From contig JAFGNI010000347.1 of NCBI GenBank assembly GCA_016927095.1, forward strand, positions 1 to 15,841: 15,841 bases of DNA. Direction: 5' to 3'. The notes under the pieces were generated by a model. That model was not told where the DNA came from. It saw nothing but the letters and a program-made list of their open reading frames with translations, and did no database searches. The stretch comes from Anaerolineae bacterium (lineage in GTDB: Bacteria; Chloroflexota; Anaerolineae; B4-G1; SLSP01). A program made the position numbers and the translations under genes. How positions within the stretch are numbered: position 1 is the stretch's first letter; each line of letters opens with the position of its first letter. This document shows positions 1 to 8,830 of the stretch, piece by piece.

Positions 1-132
1 GAGTTCAAGTCACGCCTCCAACGCCCGCACCCGCTCTTCCGCGATTTCGTGGGGGCAGCGATCGCGTGCAAGGACAACGTGACGGACCCATCGACGGGGG
101 GCACGGCTTTGGACGAGGCAGGAGAGGCCTAG
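1..132 (+). CDS. Possible 3' end of an unidentified plus-strand gene (partial)
   Basis: Frame 1 is open from the window edge to a TAG at 130-132, giving 43 codons with about 81% G or C in third positions, which fits coding sequence in this G+C-rich DNA. The end of the peptide contains DPSTGGTALDEAGEA, which I do not recognise. If real, the gene converges on the minus-strand DUF2156 gene and their stop codons overlap within the palindrome CCTAGG. A competing minus-strand frame ending at TGA 10-12 is also open and G+C-rich at third positions, so the call is weak. No function can be given. Confidence 0.3.
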   Translation, partial: EFKSRLQRPHPLFRDFVGAAIACKDNVTDPSTGGTALDEAGEA

Positions 133-1037
133 GCCAAAGTGACCTCGTACTTCTTGGCCATGTGGTCGGGATAGTAGGACTCCTTAGCCCGCCGTAGTCC
201 GGGCTCGCCCAAATCCTGTTCCAGGTTCACAAACGCCGTGACACCCTCCCAACGCGCCGCGTAGGCCTGCGTCATCTTCGTGTAGATCCCCTTGAATTCC
301 GGGTTGGCTTTCTCAATGTGGACAACGGCTGTAGTTTCGTTAAGTCTCTCGCCCAGCGCGAAGGCCTGCACCTTGTCATGAATCAAGATAGCGCCACCGT
401 CGACCTCCAGCGTCTCGAAGTTATTGAGCATGTCCTCGATGCCGCAGAGCTCATGCTGGAGACTCAGATCTTCTTCGCAGAGCCTTTGCTCACACCAGAT
501 CTCGGCAAGGGCCAGACATTCCGGCGCCAGTTCCGGCGTCACAGGTTGATACTCGAAACGATAGTAGCGGGTGAACTGGCTGATATGGTTGCGCTTGGCG
601 CTGTACTTGCGCCCCGCCATCTCCGCCAGATCACTCGTAGCATAGACGTAGTCAAAGTGATCGCGCAGCTCCTCGACCGCGAACCGCTCATCGCCGCCGA
701 GTTCGCCAGCCAGCCGCTCATCGGCTCTCGAGATTCTGGGTGTCTCGATGTCGCGCTCGTCCCGAAGCCACGTCAACAGCCTATGGGCAACCGCCTGCCT
801 GTCGCCCTGACCGATCGGGGGGAGTGCATAGGGGGCGCCATCCCGTTCCTTCGCAAGAATGATCACGCAATCATCCAGGATGCTCCACTCAAAAGTGTAG
901 TAAGACCGCCAGACATAAAGGTTGCCGAAGGTCAACTCGGATATGTCAGGCTGGAACGCCCAGATACGTGGATGGAGCACTTCACGATCTGCCAGCTCCA
1001 GCTCCTTGAAGTTCGGGAAGCTCGGTAGTTCACCCAT
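129..1037 (-). CDS. DUF2156 / LPG_synthase_C-like (GNAT-fold) protein
   Basis: This 302-residue protein resembles the DUF2156 family, the GNAT-like fold also found at the C-terminus of phosphatidylglycerol lysyltransferase (MprF). Family-typical stretches are YVYATSDLAEMAGRKYSAKR (about residues 130-149) and VNLEQDLGEPGLRRAKESYY (about 270-289). I see no membrane segments, so this is the soluble stand-alone form. A role in aminoacyl transfer to lipid or peptide is family inference only; the substrate is unknown. The start at 1037 is chosen because AAGGAGG lies 7 nt upstream; an extension to 1265 would run back into the HAD gene without a ribosome site. It lies 25 nt after the HAD gene and is probably co-transcribed with it, downstream of glyQS. 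Confidence 0.85.
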   Translation of the reverse strand: MGELPSFPNFKELELADREVLHPRIWAFQPDISELTFGNLYVWRSYYTFEWSILDDCVIILAKERDGAPYALPPIGQGDRQAVAHRLLTWLRDERDIETPRISRADERLAGELGGDERFAVEELRDHFDYVYATSDLAEMAGRKYSAKRNHISQFTRYYRFEYQPVTPELAPECLALAEIWCEQRLCEEDLSLQHELCGIEDMLNNFETLEVDGGAILIHDKVQAFALGERLNETTAVVHIEKANPEFKGIYTKMTQAYAARWEGVTAFVNLEQDLGEPGLRRAKESYYPDHMAKKYEVTLA

Positions 1038-1044
1038 CAAAAGC

Positions 1045-1051
1045 CCTCCTT
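1045..1051 (-). promoter_or_regulatory. Shine-Dalgarno site that fixes the DUF2156 start
   Basis: On the minus strand this reads AAGGAGG, seven bases before the ATG at 1035-1037. It is the strongest ribosome site on the minus strand here and decides between this start and a much longer in-frame extension. Confidence 0.85.
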
Positions 1052-1062
1052 GTGCGCCGGTG

Positions 1063-1725
1063 CTACACCTGGTGTGGATCAGTACAGAGTCTGGCGGCGT
1101 CCAGCCAGCGAAGTAACTCATTGTAGCTTTGGATATGCAGATCTGCCAGCGGGGCTGCGGCTTCCTCATCCCCGTAGAGACAGGTGATCGCCCCTGCGCG
1201 CGTGCCGGCAAGGATATCGAGCTTGCGATCTCCCACCACGAGACAGCGTTCGGGTGCCAAACCATAGCGGGTCATCAGAGCCATGGTTGAGGCAGGATCC
1301 GGTTTCCTGGGATAGGGATCCTCTTTGGTGATGCAGTCGGCGAACAGCGACATCATGGCGTGGGCTTCGAGAAGCCCCATAAGGGAGGCTCGCCCACGAT
1401 GCGTCACGATGAAGTTGCGCCTACCACAATCTCTCACGTAGCGGCAGACTTCGACGGCGAACGGAAACGGCTGCTGGACCTCCGGAGCGACGGCCTCGTA
1501 AGCCTCCTCAAATCGCGTCGTCAGGCCCTCGCGGCTGAGAGTCAACGCCTCAGCCAGCGTCTCCAGAGCATATCCTGTGCTCTGCCGGAACAGCCCCATC
1601 AACCGCGCTTCGGGGACGTCGGCCCCGAAGCCGGCTAGCGCGGTCTGCGCCGCAGAAACCACCGCAGGATAGGTGTCGAAGAGCGTCCCGCCGGCGTCCC
1701 AGAAGACGGCATCCAACGTGCCCAT
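1063..1725 (-). CDS. HAD-superfamily hydrolase (phosphoglycolate phosphatase-like)
   Basis: This is a 220-residue HAD subfamily I protein with cap. Motif I is FWDAGGTLFDT (residues 8-18), motif II is VTHRG, motif III is the lysine of RKPDP, and motif IV is VVGDRKLDILAG. The nucleophile Asp10 is present, but the usual second Asp two residues later is Gly12. I recall the same WDxGGTL variant in other bacterial HAD proteins. The substrate cannot be read from sequence; a phosphate monoester is the family expectation. A GTG at 1761 would add 12 residues and start 6 nt after the glyQS stop. I prefer the ATG at 1725 because it puts motif I at the usual distance from the N-terminus, though neither start has a strong ribosome site. 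It is probably co-transcribed with glyQS. Confidence 0.85.
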   Translation of the reverse strand: MGTLDAVFWDAGGTLFDTYPAVVSAAQTALAGFGADVPEARLMGLFRQSTGYALETLAEALTLSREGLTTRFEEAYEAVAPEVQQPFPFAVEVCRYVRDCGRRNFIVTHRGRASLMGLLEAHAMMSLFADCITKEDPYPRKPDPASTMALMTRYGLAPERCLVVGDRKLDILAGTRAGAITCLYGDEEAAAPLADLHIQSYNELLRWLDAARLCTDPHQV

Positions 1726-1767
1726 ACGACCTATCAGAATCTGGCTTCCGCCTGAGGCCACCTTGGT

Positions 1768-4700
1768 CTAGAACCCTTCTAGCTTGCTGAGGTCGACGAT
1801 GCCATCGGCAAGGGCTGCAATCCGCTGGAGCAGGGCAAGGCGCGCCCGGCGCAGCACCTCATCCTCTGCCATCACGAGTACTTCGTCGAAGAACCGTTGG
1901 ATGTGCGGGACCAACGGCACGAAGGCCCTCATCAGAGTGTTCACGTCACTTGGCGGCGAGACTTGTGCTTCGGCTACCAACAGAGCTTGGTAGAGCGCCT
2001 TCTCCTCCTCCTCGACCAGGTCCTCCGCGATAAGCTCAAGCCTTGGCTGGTCCCGCGTGATACGCACGCACCGGGCGTAGTTGTCCAGGAGAAGCGGCCA
2101 ATCCTCCCGCTCAACCCATCCTGAGAGCTGCCTGGCGCTCTCCAGAGCCAGCGTCGGGTTCTCTCCCCGCGCTGCCAACGCGGCAGCGACCGCATCATAG
2201 GCAAGGCCCATCTCCCGCAGCGCAACCTCAAGGCGTCCGGCAATGAATGCCAGCACCGTCTCCGCCACCGATGCATCCACCTCAACAGGCAGGTTCTCGA
2301 GCGCCTTGTTGACCACGGGGCGAAGCGGAAGATCGATCGACTTCTCCAAGAGGATCTGGACAACGCCCGCAGCGGCGCGACGAAGCCCATAGGGATCGGC
2401 CGAACCGGTTGGCGCCATGCCCACCGAGAACAGACCGGCAAGGCTGTCAACACGATCCGCAATCGCGAGGGCGGTGCCCACCCGGGTCAGCGGCGCCCGG
2501 TCCCCCGCTGAGCGCGGCAGATAATGCTCGAAGATCGCATCGGCGACCTCCGGGGCCTCCCCGGACAGGCGCGCGTACTCGCGCCCCATGATGCCTTGAA
2601 GACTGGTCATCTCAACGACCATCTTGGTCGCCAAATCAGCCTTCGCCAAGTAGGCCGCCCGTTCAAGGGCATCCTTCTCCCGATCCGACAGATCGAGAAG
2701 CGATCCGAGATAAGGGGCCAGGGCCTCTAGCCGCTTGGACTTGTCCAACATGGAGCCCAGATCGGCCTGGAAGGTCAGCTTCGCCAGTCCCTCGCGATAG
2801 GCCTCCAGAGGCTGCCGGCGGTCTTGGCTGTAGAAGTACGCCGCATCGGCATAGCGGGCGCGGATCACGTCCTCGTTGCCCTGGCGCACAAGGTCGGCGT
2901 GCTCCCGCCCGCCATTGCGGATGGTGACAAAGTAGGCCATGATCTTACCGGCACCGTCCAGCACCGGGAAATAGCGTTGGTGCTTCTCCATCACCGCGAT
3001 CAGCACCTCTTGTGGCAGGGCCAAGTAGGTCTCCTCAAAGGAGCCCAGAATGGCCGTGGGTACCTCAACCAGATTGGCCACCTCCTCCAACAGCGCTGCG
3101 TCGTCCGGTATCTGACCACCCACCTCGGCGACAACCGCCTGGGCCTGCTTGAGCACCTCGGCTTGTCGCGTGGGGACGTCGACCATGATGCCGTAGGAAG
3201 CCATCGTCGACGGATAATCCCCAGCAGAAGCCAGCGCGATCCCGGGGGATCCGGCTGGACGAGGCCCTGTCGTAACGCGCCCGCTCTCAACGCCGGCGTA
3301 CTCGAACGCAATCACCTGTTCGTCCAGTAGGGCGGCAAACCAGCGGATCGGCCGGCTGAAGGCCACCCCGGTCTCATTCCACCGCATCGAACGCGGGAAA
3401 TGCAGGCGCGCCACCCAGTTAGGGAGCGCGTCCGCCAGTACCGCAACAGCAGCAGCGCCCTCAATGCGCTGATGCGCCACAACATACTCTCCGCCGTCCA
3501 TCTCACGTACGTCGAGGTCAGCGACATCAACGCCGCGGGATCGCGCGAACCCCTGCGCCGCCCGTGTGGGCGCGCCACCGGCATCGTAAGCAGCGCTTGC
3601 GGGCGGTCCCTTGACAATGCGCTCCTCGTCGCGCTGGCGCCCCGCCAGTTGCTCTACGAAAACTGCCAGCCGCCGCGGGGTCCCCCAGATGTGCACCTCT
3701 CCGTGATCCAGCCGCAGGTCATCCAACGCCTCCGGCACCCACTGCGTCAGCTGTGCCAGCGCGTCACTCACATGCGACGCAGGCAGCTCTTCAGTCCCGA
3801 TCTCGAATAGAAAGGGGACGCAGCCCTCCAGGGGAACCTGTGCCGCCGGCATGTCGGGCACCGGTGCAGCCATCGGCAGATGAAGCAACGTGCCGGCCTC
3901 CGCTGGCGCCTCCGCCAGACCGCGCCGGCCGACCCACGGCATCCCTGCGGCCTTCCGCTGCTCCAGGTAGACCTCGGCGACCCGCCGGGTCAGATCACGC
4001 ATACGCTTGAAAAGCGCGGCCCGCTCCGTCACACCCACGGTGCCACGAGCGTCCAGCACGTTGAAGGTCTGGGAACAGCGGAGAATGTAGTCCAGTGACG
4101 GCACCACCAGGCCGTGATCCAACGCCAGCAACGCCTCTGCCTCGAAGAGCTCGTACATCTGCTGCAGGCGTTCGACGCCTGCGTAGTCGAAGTTGTAGCG
4201 ACAGTAGTCGACCTCTTGATCACGCAGGATCTCGCCATAGGTATGGGCTGCATCCCACTGGATATCCCACACCGAACGCTTGTGCTGCAAATACATGACG
4301 ATCCGCTCGAGGCCGTAGGTGATCTCCACAGCCGGAATGTCGAGGGTCAGACCACCTGCCTGTTGGAAATAGGTGAACTGGGTGATCTCCTGCCCGTCAA
4401 GCCAGACTTCCCATCCCAAGCCCCAGGCCCCGATTAACGGGCTCTCCCAATTGTCCTCGACAAACCGAATATCGTGTTCCTCGCGGCGAATGCCCAGGGC
4501 CTCCAGGCTCGCCAGGTAGCGCTCCTGGGGATCGCCGGGGTCTGGCTTCAGGATGACCTGCATCTGGGTGTGCATCTGCATCCGGTTCGGGTTATCCGCA
4601 TAGCGACCGTCGTCGGCGCGGAACGAGGGTTCCGGATAGGCGACGTTCCAGGGCTCCGGTCCCAGTACGCGAAGGACCGTTGCGGGGTTCATCGTACCCG

Positions 4701-4794
4701 CACCTACCTTCTCGCTGTAGGGCTGCCAGATCAAGGCTCCCTGTTCGGCCCAGTAGTCCTGAAGACGTAGTATCGCTTCCTGAAATGTCAGCAT
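1768..4794 (-). CDS. glyQS: Glycine--tRNA ligase, alpha and beta subunits fused
   Basis: This enzyme charges tRNA-Gly with glycine using ATP in the cytoplasm. The 1008 residues contain a full GlyQ catalytic part (about 1-285), with the hallmarks [20 protein letters not shown] and [21 protein letters not shown] linker (about 286-325) rich in Ala and Pro leads into GlyS (about 326-1008). GlyS begins [14 protein letters not shown], has KHQRYFPV near 604, an HD-like region with [20 protein letters not shown] (718-737), and ends in the anticodon-binding region with [20 protein letters not shown]. The length equals the sum of the separate subunits (about 300 plus 690). Fused forms are known, for example in Chlamydia. 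The ATG at 4794 is preceded by AGGAT-type ribosome sequence. It follows recO by 76 nt, echoing the recO-glyQ-glyS order of Bacillus. No T-box leader fits in that gap. Confidence 0.97.
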   Translation of the reverse strand: MLTFQEAILRLQDYWAEQGALIWQPYSEKVGAGTMNPATVLRVLGPEPWNVAYPEPSFRADDGRYADNPNRMQMHTQMQVILKPDPGDPQERYLASLEALGIRREEHDIRFVEDNWESPLIGAWGLGWEVWLDGQEITQFTYFQQAGGLTLDIPAVEITYGLERIVMYLQHKRSVWDIQWDAAHTYGEILRDQEVDYCRYNFDYAGVERLQQMYELFEAEALLALDHGLVVPSLDYILRCSQTFNVLDARGTVGVTERAALFKRMRDLTRRVAEVYLEQRKAAGMPWVGRRGLAEAPAEAGTLLHLPMAAPVPDMPAAQVPLEGCVPFLFEIGTEELPASHVSDALAQLTQWVPEALDDLRLDHGEVHIWGTPRRLAVFVEQLAGRQRDEERIVKGPPASAAYDAGGAPTRAAQGFARSRGVDVADLDVREMDGGEYVVAHQRIEGAAAVAVLADALPNWVARLHFPRSMRWNETGVAFSRPIRWFAALLDEQVIAFEYAGVESGRVTTGPRPAGSPGIALASAGDYPSTMASYGIMVDVPTRQAEVLKQAQAVVAEVGGQIPDDAALLEEVANLVEVPTAILGSFEETYLALPQEVLIAVMEKHQRYFPVLDGAGKIMAYFVTIRNGGREHADLVRQGNEDVIRARYADAAYFYSQDRRQPLEAYREGLAKLTFQADLGSMLDKSKRLEALAPYLGSLLDLSDREKDALERAAYLAKADLATKMVVEMTSLQGIMGREYARLSGEAPEVADAIFEHYLPRSAGDRAPLTRVGTALAIADRVDSLAGLFSVGMAPTGSADPYGLRRAAAGVVQILLEKSIDLPLRPVVNKALENLPVEVDASVAETVLAFIAGRLEVALREMGLAYDAVAAALAARGENPTLALESARQLSGWVEREDWPLLLDNYARCVRITRDQPRLELIAEDLVEEEEKALYQALLVAEAQVSPPSDVNTLMRAFVPLVPHIQRFFDEVLVMAEDEVLRRARLALLQRIAALADGIVDLSKLEGF

Positions 4795-4870
4795 AATCCT
4801 ATCCTTGTACCTAGCTCTTTACGTTAACTCATCGACTGAGCCATGCCCACGCTCGTGTCTCGTGCCAGAT

Positions 4871-5665
4871 TCATAGGCTGTCCGAGGAGAGCCGCAAGCT
4901 TGACGGACGGTACTCCAGATGATGCGCGATGTAGTGCTGCATCACCTGGTCGAGCTCGCGCGCCGTTTTGTCCGGCATAGAGAACTGGTCCAGTTCATCG
5001 TATTCGCGCCACTGCAAAACCTGCAGCCAGGAGAGCGCACTGGGTGATAGGGGCCGCACCCCAGGATCGCGGCTCAACGCAGCGAAGCAGGACGTGCACA
5101 GCGCGCCGCCGCGCTCAGGGTCCAGTCCATAGCTGCGGGTATCGCTCGGTCGCGGGACCAGATCGGCCTGGCAGAGCTCGGTCTGCTTCTCGCCAACACA
5201 TTGATGCCACTGCGGCCTGAAACCCGCAAGGATCAGCAACCGCTGTTCATACCAGCGTACGAGGAGCTCGGGCGTCGCATCGATCTGCAGTCGATCGAGC
5301 ATCCAATCTAGCAGGCCATAGAGCTTGGCGTCAGCTTCCCGTTCAAAGAACCGCACGACGAGCTCAGCAACGTAACGGGCGAAGGTGCCGCGTCGAAAAT
5401 CGTCCTGCAACACAGGCCGCAGCGCGAGGGCTTCTGCCTGGCTGATGATGTCCCAGGACCCCTCCACCCGCGACACCAGCATCTTCGTACGGGCAAAGAG
5501 CTCCAGGTGTCCGGCCTTCTGCGATTGCGGCTTGCGGTTCCCCTTGGCAAGGAGATCAACCCGGCCTTCCGGTGTGAGGCAGATCACCACACGATCGGCC
5601 TCCCCATAGTCGCGCCGGGCCAGAACAATGCCCTCTACCTGATAGAGCTTGCCGCGCCTAGCCAT
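4871..5665 (-). CDS. recO: DNA repair protein RecO
   Basis: RecO helps load RecA on SSB-coated DNA in the RecFOR recombination pathway. The 264-residue protein has the expected N-terminal OB-fold (about 5-80, with YQVEGIVLARRDYGEADRVV) and a helical C-terminal part. The zinc site region has four cysteines, C156, C165, C190 and C193. The second pair is the normal GGALCTSC knuckle. The first pair is spaced C-x8-C rather than the usual C-x2-C, because the position after CVG is Glu. The ATG at 5665 is preceded by GAGGG. An extended -10 promoter lies about 35 nt upstream. The position just before glyQS is conserved in other bacteria and supports the call. Confidence 0.95.
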   Translation of the reverse strand: MARRGKLYQVEGIVLARRDYGEADRVVICLTPEGRVDLLAKGNRKPQSQKAGHLELFARTKMLVSRVEGSWDIISQAEALALRPVLQDDFRRGTFARYVAELVVRFFEREADAKLYGLLDWMLDRLQIDATPELLVRWYEQRLLILAGFRPQWHQCVGEKQTELCQADLVPRPSDTRSYGLDPERGGALCTSCFAALSRDPGVRPLSPSALSWLQVLQWREYDELDQFSMPDKTARELDQVMQHYIAHHLEYRPSSLRLSSDSL

Positions 5666-5698
5666 CTTGACCCTCGGTCACGAGCGTTCCATCCTGCG

Positions 5699-5707
5699 AT
5701 TATACCA
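5699..5707 (-). promoter_or_regulatory. Extended -10 promoter for recO-glyQS
   Basis: The minus strand reads TGGTATAAT, a perfect TATAAT with the TGn extension. It lies inside the 51-nt gap between the upstream membrane-protein gene and recO. No good -35 box is visible at the usual distance, which is normal for extended -10 promoters. The start point would be near 5692, giving a leader of about 27 nt before the recO ATG. Confidence 0.65.
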
Positions 5708-5716
5708 CCCCGGATA

Positions 5717-6229
5717 TCACGCCGGGGGCAGGCTCCTACGGTGCGCTCGCTCAAGGGCCCGCGCCAATTGGGCAACCGACTCCGGTTGCGCCCAGACCGT
5801 CAGCGCGCGACGTTCGCCATCCGTCGTCACCGCCAAGAGGCGTGCCAATTGGTAGGTCGCCGGCGGAGCATCCTCGAAAAGTGCCTGTTCCACCTCGAAA
5901 CCCGCAATATCGTCCAGCTCGGCATCTAGCGTGACGCGTTCGCCGATCAGAGGCCAGACCTTGGTCCGCTTAAGGTCGCCACCTTCCGGCAGACGTTCAA
6001 GATGACCCCGGTCAACCAGCGGAGACAGTGCTGCCAGAAGCACGCCTATCAGGATGACGACACCGGTGACAACCCCAACAACCGTCCACCGGGCCGGGTT
6101 GGGGCTAGGAATGACGATCAGAAGGAAAACCACCAGGCCGACCAGCAGACCGATCTCCATCTTCAGAAGTGGCCATCTGATCTCCCAATCGACGTGGTTA
6201 TGACTTTCCTCTGTCAGTACGATACGCAT
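5717..6229 (-). CDS. Two-helix membrane protein of unknown function
   Basis: I do not recognise a named family. The 170-residue protein has a short N-terminal cytoplasmic stretch, two hydrophobic helices (about 23-41, with IGLLVGLVVFLLIVI, and about 47-69, with VVGVVTGVVILIGVLLAALS), and a soluble C-terminal domain. The helical hairpin followed by a beta-rich segment (about 95-148, including LDDIAGFEVEQ and RLLAVTTDGERRALTVW) recalls membrane PH-like or Ycf4-like small proteins, but this is only a shape resemblance. The ATG at 6229 is preceded by GGGGGAG and by a plausible promoter; the further in-frame TTG at 6265 lies inside that promoter and is rejected. It is the first gene of the minus-strand run and ends 51 nt before recO. 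Confidence 0.75.
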   Translation of the reverse strand: MRIVLTEESHNHVDWEIRWPLLKMEIGLLVGLVVFLLIVIPSPNPARWTVVGVVTGVVILIGVLLAALSPLVDRGHLERLPEGGDLKRTKVWPLIGERVTLDAELDDIAGFEVEQALFEDAPPATYQLARLLAVTTDGERRALTVWAQPESVAQLARALERAHRRSLPPA

Positions 6230-6264
6230 GCGTCTCCCCCGCAGCTTGCAGAATCCGAAGGCCA

Positions 6265-6292
6265 AGTATACCGCACCTCACTTGATCAGCAA
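6265..6292 (-). promoter_or_regulatory. Minus-strand promoter for the membrane protein gene
   Basis: The minus strand carries TATACT (6265-6270) as -10 and TTGCTG (6287-6292) as a modest -35, 16 bp apart. A start near 6258 would give a leader of about 28 nt to the ATG at 6229. Its -35 touches that of the divergent plus-strand promoter. Confidence 0.5.
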
Positions 6293-6309
6293 TGCAGTAT
6301 CCGTATAAT
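6282..6309 (+). promoter_or_regulatory. Sigma70-like promoter for the SH3b-ligA-GT39 operon
   Basis: TTGATC (6282-6287) and a perfect TATAAT (6304-6309) are separated by 16 bp. Transcription should start about 7 nt after the -10, at or close to the GTG at 6316, leaving essentially no leader. Confidence 0.7.
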
Positions 6310-6315
6310 AGAGAT

Positions 6316-8816
<2,501 letters not shown>

Positions 8817-8830
8817 CCGCACCACCCTCT

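Noticed and set aside
10..128. Minus-strand frame ending at TGA 10-12 with PHEIAEERVRALEA at its end
   Set aside because: It looks coding-like but has no start codon clear of the DUF2156 gene and no recognised homology; the plus-strand frame here is longer.
318..1028. Plus-strand 236-codon open frame antisense to the DUF2156 gene
   Set aside because: It mirrors a gene with clear family motifs and a consensus ribosome site; the product has no recognisable features.
4795..4870. T-box or other leader before glyQS
   Set aside because: The gap is only 76 nt and lacks T-box landmarks; just a weak 4-bp dyad is visible.
6230..6265. TTG start at 6265 extending the membrane protein by 12 residues
   Set aside because: It falls within the predicted -10 box, and the ATG at 6229 has a GGGGGAG ribosome site.
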